Origin: Patiria pectinifera
Taxonomy: Eukaryota > Echinodermata > Asteroidea > Valvatida > Asterinidae
Direction: 5' to 3'
Assembly: GCA_029964075.1 (NCBI GenBank)
Contig: CM057136.1
Coordinates: 8,060,001-8,124,000 of the forward strand
Length of the DNA: 64,000 nt
Shown: piece by piece, positions 43,145-53,608 of the stretch
Numbering within the stretch: the first letter of the stretch is position 1
Layout of the letters: each line of letters starts with the position of its first letter
Translations under genes and position numbers: made by a program
The notes under the pieces: generated by a model
The model's input: the letters and a program-made list of their open reading frames with translations, nothing else
What the model was told of the DNA's origin: nothing
Database searches by the model: none

Positions 43145-46124
43145 GTACAGCCGATCCTACGCCTGCTCCAAGTGCTACACCGTGTCTACCAGGTCTACCG
43201 ATCTCCTTCGTCACGAACTCACTTGTGACGTCAACATCAAACATAAATTCAGTGGGGGTTCTTACCAACTGCCTTTAACAATCTTTGACAAGTTATCCGA
43301 AGTCGGCATAGATGTAGAGGAGGACATGCAATATTACCCCTACAGGGCCACGTTCGATTACGAATGCTACTTTCAGTCCGTATCTCCCTCAATGCGCCAG
43401 CGAGACGGAAAACTGCGATGGGAAGCACGCCACGAGTTACTGAGTGTTAGCATCGCCAGTAATATTCCAGACTACGAGGCACCACGGTGTTTTGTCAGCA
43501 ACGGCAACCCGCGTGAACTGGTATCAGACATGGTCGACTACTTACATACCATCAGTCTAGCTGCGTACGAGATACTTCTGGAGAAATATGAAGTCATTTT
43601 CGAGCAGTTGGATGAGATGATTGAGGCGATGAGAAGTGAGACGATTAATGAGGCGATGGAGAGCGAGTCAACGCCGCAGAGCAAACTGCACAAGCACATC
43701 ATCAAACTAAGGGAACAGTTAGACGAATATCTTCAAGAGTTACCGGTACTGGGCTTCAACTCTGGGAAGTACGATATCAACGTCATCAAGCGTTATCTGT
43801 ACCCGGTACTTCAAGAAACAGATCCCCTAAAATTGATCATCAAAAGAACCAGCACGTACATGGCCCTCAAAACCGAGAAGTTGAAGTTTCTCGACATTAC
43901 GAATTATCTTGCTCCCGGATACAGCTACGCGAAATTCTTAAAGGCGTACGACTGCCCACAGACCAAAGGCTTTTTCCCGTACGAGTGGGTAGATGATCTG
44001 CAAAAACTTGAAGTCGAGACACTTCCACCCCATCAGGCCTTCTACAGCAAGTTGAAGGGATGTAACATATCCGAGGAGGAATACCAGTACTGCCAGAGCG
44101 TGTGGAAGGAGCACGGTATGTCCAAAGTACGAGACTTTCTCGTATGGTACAATAATCTTGACGTGGTTCCCTTTCTCGATGCGGTAGACAAGATGTTTGC
44201 ATTCTACAGAGAGCGGCAGATGGACATGTTTAAATGCGCCATCTCGGTCCCGGGTCTGTCACTGCACTACCTATTCCTTACGTTGCCGAAAGATATCTCC
44301 TTCAGCCTCATCGACGAAGCGAACAAAGAGCTCTACTACAAACTCAAAGACAACATCGTAGGGGGTCCGTCTCTCGTCTTTCACCGATACCACGAGAAAG
44401 GGAAAACGTTCATCCGGGAAAGCACCAAAATGTGTCAAAACATCGTAGGATTTGATGCCAACGCCCTCTACTTGTGGTCTCTGATGCAAGAGATGCCGGT
44501 GGGCACGTGTATAAGGAGACGGGCCGACCAAGACTTCAAACCCATCAGGAGCCATAAATTCGGTGTTATGGCCACAGAGTGGCTAGACTGGGTGGCCCAT
44601 TGCGAAGGTGTCCACATTCGGCATCAATTCAACAGCACGGAGAAGCGTGTGGGTGACCGAATGATCCCGGTGGATGGCTTCTGTAGTGACAAAAACACAG
44701 TGTATCAGTTCCACGGTTGTTACTGGCACGGGCATCCCTGTCACTTGAATCCCAGCGATTTTAACAAAATCAGAAAAATCAGCAGAGACGATCTCAGACG
44801 TCAAACAGAAGAGACTTCTGCATATATTCGTCAGCAGGGTCACAACTTGGTCGAAATGTGGGAGTGTGAATGGCGTCAACTACATGCAACTGATCAGACA
44901 GCGAGAGACTTTCTTCAGACTACAAGACTGCCTCACTATGGTAAGACAAAAATGACGCAACGGAAGATCATCGAAGCAGTCATGGATGGGTCCATGTTCG
45001 GTCTGATCGAGTGTGATATCCAAGTACCTGAGGCTTTGAGGGATCACTTCGCTGAAATGCCACCCGTTTTCAAGAATGTAGACATTAGCAGAAACGACAT
45101 CGGTGAACATATGCGGAGTTATGCCGAGCGAGAAGGAATCATGAATACACCACGGCGCAGTTTGATCGGCAGCATGTTTGGCAAGCGCATCTTGTTGGCC
45201 ACTCCTCTCCTCCAGTGGTATCTCAATCATGGTCTGGAGGTCCTCCGCGTACACGAAGTCATCCAGTTTAAAAAGAATAAGTGTTTAGAGGCGTTCGGCG
45301 ATGCGGTGAGTGACGCGAGGAGAGCTGGAGATTCGGACCCGAGTAAAGCCATCCTAGCCGACACTATGAAGCTCCTGGGGAACTCAGCCTACGGGAAGAC
45401 GGTCACCAATCAGGAGCGGCACATGAACGTCCGCGTGTGCAACGATACAGATGCTCCTCGGTACGTCAATAAACCTCATTTTCGTGCGCTTCATGCGCTT
45501 GATGACGACGTGTACGAAGTGGACATGGCTAAGAAGATGATCCGCCTCAACCTCCCGCTCCAAATCGGCTTCTTTGTTTATCAGTTCGCGAAATTACGCA
45601 TGCTGGAATTCTACTATGACTTCTTACTCAGGTTTGTCCACCCCTCTGACTTTCAGATGTGCGAGATGGACACGGATTCGGCTTATCTCGCCATCTCGGG
45701 GAATACCTTAGACGATGTCATCAAGGAGGAGATGAAGGAGCAGTACGTGAGGGAGAAGCATCAGTGGTTTCCCCGCGACGACACTGCCGCTCACCGCGCC
45801 TACGATAAGCGGACTCCTGGGTTATTCAAGGTGGAGTGGGAAGGAGATGGGATTATCGCTCTTTGCAGTAAGACCTACTACTGCTTTGGATCCAAGAATA
45901 AGATCAGCTGCAAAGGGCTCAACAAGGCCAATAACGACATCACTAAGCAACAGTATATGGAGGTCATAACATCCCAGACAGCTAGCGGAGGAGTCAACCG
46001 AGGATTCAGGATGCAACACGACGGCATGTACACGTACGAGCAAGTGAAAACTGCTTTCAGCTATCTCTATCCGAAGAGAAAAGTAGCCTCAGACGGTGTA
46101 TCCACCTCGTATCTCGACTTGTAG
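43086..46124 (+). pseudogene. PolB: Polinton protein-primed DNA polymerase B, catalytic part
   Basis: About 1,012 codons from 43,086 to the TAG at 46,124, with no ATG of its own before the core. It begins with a fifth, C2HC-type finger (YACSKCYTVSTRSTDLLRH). Exonuclease motifs: FDYECYF (43,354), LGFNSGKYDIN (43,750), WYNNLDV (44,150). Polymerase motifs: A, GFDANALYLWSL (44,448); B, KLLGNSAYGKT (45,369); C, MDTDSAYL (45,666); KTYYCFG (45,871). Insertions between motifs A and B fit the TPR regions of protein-primed enzymes, and YQFHGCYWHGH (44,705) lies there. All catalytic residues are present; only the joint to the N-terminal part is broken. It would replicate the element from a terminal protein bound at the ends. 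Confidence 0.93.
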
Positions 46125-47209
46125 AATTATAGTTGTACATAATAACTTGTCGTAATTGACAATGACGTATTTCGAATTTTAAGGTCATTTACTGCCGAAT
46201 ATCTTCAGCGTTGTTTTCCAAACTACTAAAACAAACAAAAGTGTGTACATTTGTCAAGTCCCACAACTTGTTGAAACAATATTAATTGATCGTAGGAATT
46301 ATCGCAAGCTTGGTTAATCTTATAGTTCTGTAAGTCACGAGCTATGAGTTATATAAGCATCCCATTATTTTTTTTTCAAGAACAACTTTTCTAAAGCGCT
46401 CAATAATTACGAAACTTCTAATTTGAAGTGATGCCGGAAGTGTATACATTTAGGCTACCTGTCTTTAATTACAATAAGTTAACTGAAACTTAAGTTGCTC
46501 CAAAAAAAAAAAAAAAAATTGTAGATTACGATCATGCGTTTGTGCGCATTTTCAAACAATTTTTGAATTATTTTTTTCTTGAAATTGTTAAAATACAAAC
46601 GGAGGACCGCATATTTACAATACACGTAATTGTAATGAATCGTTAAAAATACGAAACTACAAATACGGATGCGGGAAATCAACATACAATTGCAAATAAT
46701 TCTTTTGATGCGAGTCATTGAAATGTGTTCTGGCAGGACGGCAAAGTGCCGTATTTTGTTTATATTTTGTTATTATTTTTTGTTACATATGTATTTAATA
46801 TCTTCGTTCTTTCGACAACGAAAAGTAAAGTTTAGAGGGCAGACTGAATAATAAATCGGTTTTCATCATTTGTTACACTGTGAACTGAACCGAATTAATC
46901 TGTCAATGCGTGTGCATTGTGTATTCAATTATTTCATTTTTATTTGTTTATTTATTATTACATGTATTATTTTGTTTAATAATATGTACATTTTAAGTTT
47001 AGCTTGCTTTTAATTTAATATTGTATGTTTGCTGTGGTTATGAATAAAATACTTGAAAACTGTATATCGCCCGTTGACCACTCAAGGAATGTTCTGGTGA
47101 GTTCCGGTTGGTTTTAGGCACCCCGTGTCGTCTTTTATTAAGTTGTGTGTATTTTTATTGTTTAAGGATATAATTTTTATGCACGTGGTTTTTAATATTA
47201 TGTTTCAGT
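46125..47209. other. Polinton, AT-rich 3' region of polymerase
   Basis: No gene was recognised. It probably holds the polymerase 3' untranslated region; AATAAA-type signals occur (for example TGAATAATAAATC near 46,845 and AATAAAATAC near 47,043). Confidence 0.5.
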
Positions 47210-47812
47210 CCTTTTGTGTTTGCAGTTGGATGATTGTTAAGTTAGGTTTTTAGATTCGGACTTTATGATTTAAGCTTTGGTGTTAACGTGGCCGTGTTTG
47301 TTCTGTGTGTACTTTTCTATGTTTTTATATTTAGTTACGGTTTGTGTTGAAGCGTCTTGTACGTCTTGTGGGTTACTGCAATGTTATTTCTTGTTTTTCT
47401 AATACCCTGCGTTTGTTTTGCTTTGCGACAAAATATATATTTATGGTATACGTACACATTTATATATATAAAATAATATTTGATTCAAGAAAGCATGTCG
47501 AGAACTGTATCTATCGAAATTCACCTTCATCAGCAATTTGGGTAATGCTCTTTCGTCTACATTCACACACCGCGTCTCGATAGTTAGAATCATATGGTTT
47601 TCCTTATTTGCTGTACATGTAGAATAATCTTCGAACTCGATAATACTCATTCAGCGCTAATCCCCATGATCGATTTGTCTATCTATCCATGACGTCACTC
47701 CGCCACAGACACGCCCCGTTTTATGATCCTCGTCGGGGTTACCGATATGATCCTAGATGAGGATCATGATCCTCCTCGAGAAAACGGGGTCAAATACGCA
47801 GTATACACTACT
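47210..47812 (-). repeat. Polinton right terminal inverted repeat
   Basis: Complement of 32,520-33,122 over 603 bp. Differences seen: one base in the GAGGATCAT palindrome zone, one in the CGTGTACG/TGTGTACG stretch, and two near the inner end. It ends ..CACTACT before TCAATC. Confidence 0.95.
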
Positions 47813-49183
47813 TCAATCCGTAGATGCCTTTCTTTCTTAATTAAAGGGAATGTGCAATGAATGTTTCTCATGAATTCTTTTTGTGCAACTCACTGTGAAA
47901 TGTAAGAAAAGTACAAATCTAATGGTTGGTTAATCTTATTGCAGAAGTGCACTTCTTTAAACATTTACAAAATCCCATGCTTTAATTTCCGGACTAAGAG
48001 CGTGCTGTTACTGTGATGTAATTTCAGGAAGACACTGTTCAGTTAAGGGGTTTTTCTTTCAAATTAGTCATCTAAAATTTGCTTATTGAAAACATTTGTG
48101 GGAAAGGGTTGCTAATTGGCTTACTGCCATGCAATGAAACATCAAAGAATCACCAAATAATAAAAAAGATCACAGCAAAATATCCAAAATTTTTGCAACT
48201 TTTTGTGCTGAAATAGTCATGTAACATTAATCATGCCTGGAATGCCATTACAGGTTTTCTAATGAATAAGAAACTTTGCATTATCATAACAACGGAGAAG
48301 GCACCAAAAACTCATTTCAAAATAGAAAATAAAACTTGAAAATAAGGTTAAATGTGACACAAAGATGTATTATCAATGTTTGCATTGAAAACTTACTTTG
48401 CATGGGCCCTTTGAATACGGTAAGTGGTCAGTCAAACATACGCAAAAAAACATTTAAGAAATAAGTGTTTTCGATGCACAATCATTGCCAAACATACGTG
48501 TCCCGATGTCTTGCACGTCAAGAAATCGTCAACGTAAAGATGCCACTTGCTCAAACGTTTAAACAAGTAGAAAAGATCAACAGTGAAAAAGAAATTATCT
48601 TAGTCCCTTTCAATTAATTATTTCGTTACATCTAGTTTCCCTCATATCAGTTCATTTGTAACATTTGTAAATTTTACAGTCATCAAGATTTTTTTAGGGG
48701 GGGGGGAAGAACCTCGAAGGAAAACAGGAAAATATATCGATTACATTTGTTTACTAATTTAAATGACCAACCGATGAAAACAATTGCCCCTAAATGAATA
48801 CGAAACGAAAAGCATGGATATACATTATAAGCGCACAGATGTTCGCTAATTTGAATGTCTCTACCGTCAAAAGGTTGCAAGGAGTTAATTTAAGACTGCT
48901 ACAAATTCAATCTTGAATGTACCAAAACGAAATAGGCTGCCCCAAAACGAAAATGAAAATTCAGAGTAAAATCTTCGCTGCCTAAAAATGAAATTGAATG
49001 AAACCAAAATGAAAAAGAAAGCCTAATTTGACCACATGTGCAAAACTCACGCGAAATTGAATGGCTGATAATGAAACTGATTGGAAAAATTCGGAAATTC
49101 GCCGGGAAAACATATATTATTCAAAGGAATTTGTAAGAAGAATTTAATCATAACAAAATTAAATAAATGTTTCATTTATTCAG

Positions 49184-49471
49184 GTCGAACTAACTGTTGG
49201 ACCTTTTATCCGTCCAATGGGTACAGCTGGATACAGGTCGACCTCGGTGCCATGTACAGTGTTTCCGGTCTGATCACTAAAGGTTATTATTCTTACCCGA
49301 GTCATCACTACTGGGTGCTTGAATATCAAGTCTCATACAGCTTCGATGGGGATAATTGGCGTAATGTGACCGAGGCAGGCTTGACAACCAAGACCTCGCC
49401 AGAACAGGTGGAAGCCCCCAAGAAGGTATTTCAGAGCTACGTTTTGTTTAACCTTTTCACAGCTGAAACGG
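49184..49471 (+). CDS. gene A exon 4: core of F5/8 type C domain
   Basis: The acceptor is TTTATTCAG at 49,183, continuing phase 1. It encodes the heart of the domain: NCWTFYP, YSWIQVDLGAMYSVSGLITKG, YQVSYSFDGDNWRNV and KVFQ, where family members usually continue with GN. The homology therefore ends about 49,434. The only donor keeping phase 1 is ACGG|GTGAGA at 49,472, which would add about 12 unusual residues. A LINE tail lies just downstream, so the original donor may have been displaced or lost. Confidence 0.75.
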
Positions 49472-49489
49472 GTGAGATAGTCTTTAAGG

Positions 49490-49890
49490 GTTTGCCTTCA
49501 CACTCGAAAAATATCAAGCAATAACAAACTGAACGCTTTGGCTGTCGCAAAAAAGGCCATTCGCAACTGCACTCTATCATATCCTCAGGACCACTCTGCA
49601 CCTCGTTTTGCACATCTACGCACCCTCACTCTTTATGCTCTTACTGACATCAACAAATTGCACACTGGGATATGTACACATTTACTAACAATCTTCTCCC
49701 TCGCCCATTTTCCTCATACTTCACTTGCCTACACCCGCACCTTGTATTCTATCAACACCCTTCGGTTTTACGGTCCTCGTTTATGGAATGCCATCCCTAA
49801 TGATATAAAAACAGAGTCGTCCGTGCGTCGATTTAAGATCTCTTATAAACGAGTCTTCCTCTCCCATTATATAAGATAGTTTTATTTCTC
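49490..49890 (+). pseudogene. LINE reverse transcriptase C-terminal fragment
   Basis: Reads NNKLNALAVAKKAIRNC, HLRTLTLYALTDINKLHTG and FYGPRLWNAIPNDIK, ending at a stop near 49,879. This is the usual C-terminal end of jockey/CR1/L2-type polymerases. Only the last 130 or so residues remain, typical of 5'-truncated LINE copies. It lies at the end of gene A exon 4. Confidence 0.8.
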
Positions 49891-50506
49891 TACTTAATAT
49901 CTCTCTTTTATTTCTCTCTTTATTTCCCTCCTTGTTTATTCATGTTTGAAGTCGTCATCGGTTTTTGAATTCCTGATTTGTATTTTTTTGCCGTTTAATA
50001 GCTTTCGTAGTGTGAGTCTTTTGTCTTGTCTGTCGATGTCTCGTCCGTATTTCGATGTCTCGTCCGTGTATTTTCCGTGTCTCCGGGTCAATCTGGCCAG
50101 GGACTATTTAATGTGACAGAACCGGCCCTGCTCTAAAATGTAGGCCATATCCCCAAAGTTAAAGTCAAATGAAACGAAGTGTTAAAAATTAACATCATCA
50201 AATGTAACCAATCCTTGCCTTCGTAAGATTCCTTATTAACGAACACTTCCAAATATGGACTGATATAATTTCCTGACCAATCACATCGCTCTTTATAAAA
50301 GTTGACCCCGAATTGACGTCCTACTTACAGTGTGTTCGATTACTTCCCCCGCGCTTACTCGTGCAAGCGCGACAGCGTTTGATTGACCTCTTACGTGACT
50401 TCTCGTGCTTACTCGAGCCTTGCCAAATTAACTAGCTAGCCGAGCCGGTTACTTGGATAAATATCCAATTGGGCTACAAAACGCGCTTTGAACGAGATGA
50501 TGTTAA

Positions 50507-51022
50507 AGGGAAAATACAATATTTGCAAACATCAAAAAATAAAACTACCAAATCATTTTGAAATACCTTGCTGGACTGTTAGTGAATGACAGTGTAAAGC
50601 ATCCTGTAAAATCATGGCACCTGGTATACTGTCATTTTCAAGATAAGTGGTATTTTTGTATCAACTTCCATTGCTAATCGGCAGATCAGCGTTGGAAAAA
50701 ACTGGTTTTTTTTCTTCAAATACTGGCCCCAATTGACCATCGCACTTGTTTGCAATCGATTACACACCTATGAACGGGTACAAGCCAGCTGGACTGGTTC
50801 CCTGACCTTACAATTCCCCAATGTATGTAAACTGCTCTGTTTCTTCTTATATGGAGTCAGGGAACCAGACTACAGGAAAATGATTGTTTTTCTTGGTTTT
50901 TATAGCATTTTCGAACCCAAAACCTCAAAAAGTCACTGTAACTATATTTGCTATATATTTTCAACCCCCCAATTCCATCCATTTCTGAAAATTACAGCAA
51001 AAGCAAATGATGTATATTCCCT
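50507..51022. mobile_element. TTAA-flanked element, AGGGAA(A/T)ATACA ends
   Basis: 516 bp with 12-bp inverted ends (AGGGAA.ATACA) and TTAA at 50,503-50,506 and 51,023-51,026. The sister repeat at about 24,085-24,150 shows the empty site with one TTAA, which proves insertion at that tetranucleotide. The interior includes the CAGGGAACCAGACTACAGGA block shared with 2,937-3,545. Non-coding. Confidence 0.85.
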
Positions 51023-51026
51023 TTAA

Positions 51027-51490
51027 TCGGAAATAACATTTAAAAGTAGGATATAAACATCCACACAACTATCCTTTCAAAACCGGGCGTTTTTTGTGCT
51101 ATTCCTGTATTATGCGTGCGAGAACGAATTTCGGGGTCCACTTTTACGACCCCACAAATTCGAGCTGTTTGGATGATAGTTGTGATTTCATTCGTAAAGT
51201 GTTCGCCTTTGCGGACGTTGAAGAAACCATTTTTTCACCGATGGTGATTAGTCAGCGCTGTTCCCGAGACGCACAACTGTGAATATCGTACACGGAGAAC
51301 GACACGAAAGACGTATTCGTACTCCGTCATGTCCGATGTAACAAAGCGGAGTTTTTTTTTTGTCTTTTCTTGGGAACTTTAAGACATAAGGTTGGTTTCT
51401 TTTCAACCAGATGTTTGAAATAGGCCAAGTAAACAATCCAAAACATAGAGTTTTCGGGGATTTCAGGACCTAGTGCTCCTCTAATTGAAT
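51027..51490 (+). repeat. dispersed repeat related to 24,120-24,600
   Basis: Parallel in order to 24,120-24,600: CTATCCTTT.AAA, TGCGTGCGAGAACGA, GTATTCGTACT.CGTCATGTCCG and TTTCAACCAGATGTTTGAAAT. It lies in intron 4 of gene A. Class unknown. Confidence 0.55.
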
Positions 51491-51533
51491 CGCGGGATGC
51501 AGCCTGTGTCCCGTCAAAATTAAACTTCCCAGC

Positions 51534-51871
51534 CATGGGCGTCGCGGGGGGGGGGGGGGCAAGGGGGCGCACCCCCCGGAAAAGCACAAAAAACCCCAAC
51601 CAAACAAACAAACGAGCACCCCAACAACCTAACAAACACACAAACAAACAAACAAACAAAAACAAACAAAAGGAAGGAAACATAGAGAAAAAAAGAAAAG
51701 AAAAAGAGGCGAGAAGTCATATTGGTGTAAATGTAATGGGTTGGGGGTGGGAAAAAAATGTCCCTACCCCCCTCTAAAACTGATAAATCGAGAATATGTT
51801 GAGAAATACAGGAATTTTTTGGGAAAATATGTTTTGTCCCCCCTCTAGAAAAAATCCTGGCGACGCCCATG
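51534..51871. mobile_element. hAT-like MITE, CATGGGCGTCGC ends
   Basis: 338 bp, same family as 14,060-14,343. Flanks TTCCCAGC (51,526-51,533) and TTTCCAGT (51,872-51,879) agree at 6 of 8 positions. The interior contains CAAA-rich and G-run sequence. Non-coding. Confidence 0.78.
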
Positions 51872-52519
51872 TTTCCAGTTCTTGCACGAAACTTTACCCG
51901 AAACCGTTCGTTTATTTAGCTTCACTGCGCATGCTGTCTGTCATCACGCAAGGAGCAAGGCGCGAGTAAGCTTGGAAGTAATCGAGCGCACTCAATATGG
52001 CAGCGCGCTGTTCGAGCTTGAAAAGCGCTTTCCTATTGGCTAAACAAGTTGAATTTTCAGTGCGTAGGTAACAGTCGCAAAGTCTACGCAGAGAATCTGA
52101 TTGATTGATGATGAGTGTCAAAATAGTCAAAATTCGGACTCGACAAGACTACCCTGGAAAGACAAATTGGTTTCTGCCGTGTGTTTTTGTCTTAGTCTCG
52201 TGTCAGTTATGTCCCTGACGCATATTCCATACGAGGCTTCGCCTCGACTAGTCTGAGTGTCACCCGTTATCCACGGAGCCCATTCTCCTGTCTAACGTCT
52301 CATATAGCTAAGCATGCGTGACGTCATTTCATTCCGAAATCAGAACTAAGATTGTAATTGGTCAATTTCGATGCCGCGTTTTTGTAATACAAGAACCTGT
52401 ACAAAAATGGTCTCATCGTGGGCATGATGTGTACGCACGCGGGAAGCTCGGATTACGCGCGTATTGAAGGCGCCTGCTGATTCGTCAGTTTCTCGAGGTC
52501 ATACGCAGTCTTTCTTGTA

Positions 52520-53260
52520 TTCCAGTCACGAAACATCGAGTCCAAGTCCGAGTCTGTGTCACATTTCTCGAGTCCAAGTCCGAGTCCCGAGTCCTCCAGA
52601 TCGAGTCCGAGTCCGAGTCACGAGTCACAAAGGTCGAGTCCAAGTCCGAGTCACGAGTCACCTCTGACATTGTATTGGAAAAACGTACATTTTAGGGAAT
52701 TCAGAGATTCAGAGTGCATTCTGCACTTGATCTTCCATTGGCATTTCTCTTGAAGTTAAGGTACCCAAAATTGACCATTTTGGAGTGGATGCCATCATGA
52801 TCTACGTTGCAACTTGCATGTAACGTTACATGTAGCAATACACGTGTGGACGACAGGACGTCTGACAAGAAAAGTCTGGTACCTTACTTTATCAATATTG
52901 CACCTATGCAGTATTAAGTGCGGACGGCGGGGTACAAGTTTCGGTACAGTGATTTCTTTAATCAATATATCGGTAACCGGCCACGGCCACGCACGCACCG
53001 CATCGGGCGCCCTGTACATGTATTGCACAGTAAAGAAAACGATCGACTTACGTATGTGCGCGTGTGCAGTGCGGTAATTTCCGTCGAGTCACAAGTCAGT
53101 TCGGGTCTAAGTCCGAGTCCCTAGCCCCGAGTCCGAGTCCGAGTCCGAGTCCGAGACCGAGTCGTAAGTCAAAGTGACTCGAGTCCGAGTCCGAGTCATT
53201 AAAAATGTGACTCGAGTCGGACTCGAGTCCGAATCCGAGTCACGAGTCATACATATATCT
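52520..53260 (+). repeat. GAGTCC hexamer array, split by unique sequence
   Basis: CGAGTCCGAGTC-type units at 52,535-52,665 and again at 53,085-53,255, with about 420 bp of other sequence between. Related in design to the GAGTAC array of intron 3. Lies in intron 4 of gene A. Confidence 0.8.
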
Positions 53261-53438
53261 TTTGCATAATTAATCGCCGAATCTGTTTACGTATCATAGA
53301 CATTGTTCGGCTTCGCCAGGGCCAGGGTCTGCCAAGTACGATATAATCCCTAAATTCATTTTTGAAAATGTGTTTTCTTTTTATCGTCGACTAGCTACAT
53401 TTACAAATCTCCAATTAATGTTTGTTTGAAGTTTGCAG

Positions 53439-53578
53439 GAAACACTGACGGGAGCTCCCATATAACCACTCAGTTCCCAATAGCCGTGCGCACCCGATTC
53501 CTGCGAATTGAACCCACACGGTGCAACACCGATCGCTGCTGCCTTCAGTTTGAGGTGCTGGGTTGCTCCGATATATAA
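53439..53578 (+). CDS. gene A exon 5: end of F5/8 type C domain
   Basis: The acceptor is GAAGTTTGCAG. Phase 1 gives a Gly and then NTDGSSHITTQFP, RTRFLRIEPTRC and CCLQFEVLGC, ending SDI and TAA. The closing L-GC motif with the terminal Cys is standard for this domain; an extra Cys trio (C-x4-CC) is also seen. It completes a secreted protein of about 245 residues, or somewhat fewer if exon 4 is shorter. Confidence 0.85.
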
Positions 53579-53608
53579 ATTGATGCAGAGGAAAATGAGC
53601 AATTTGAG

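Larger units (their letters stand above)
32520..47812. mobile_element. Polinton/Maverick, 15.3 kb, complete ends
   Basis: A self-synthesising virus-like DNA transposon. Ends start 5'-AG and carry 603-bp inverted repeats. TCAATC (32,514-32,519 and 47,813-47,818) is a perfect 6-bp target duplication, the Polinton hallmark. The gene set is diagnostic: integrase, packaging ATPase, adenain-like protease, major and minor capsid proteins and protein-primed polymerase B. Capsid, integrase and protease genes face left; the polymerase faces right from a shared central region (39,564-39,797). At least three genes are damaged, so the copy looks non-autonomous in spite of young ends. Confidence 0.97.
32163..49118. 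mobile_element. 1.65-kb TIR element interrupted by the Polinton
   Basis: The left part (32,163-32,519) and right part (47,813-49,118) join into about 1.66 kb once the Polinton and one duplication are removed. Ends are ATATAGGTTTTCCCGG and CCGGGAAAACATATAT. Flanks TATTCAAAGGTA and TATTCAAAGGAA suggest a target duplication of about 12 bp with one mismatch. The uninterrupted insertion site is visible in the sister copies (near 29,440 and 28,930). Autonomous class unknown. Confidence 0.72.

Noticed and set aside
52520-53260. GAGTCC array as a coding Ser/Pro repeat protein
   Set aside because: Frames are short, interrupted by unique DNA and lie in an intron; satellite explains them.
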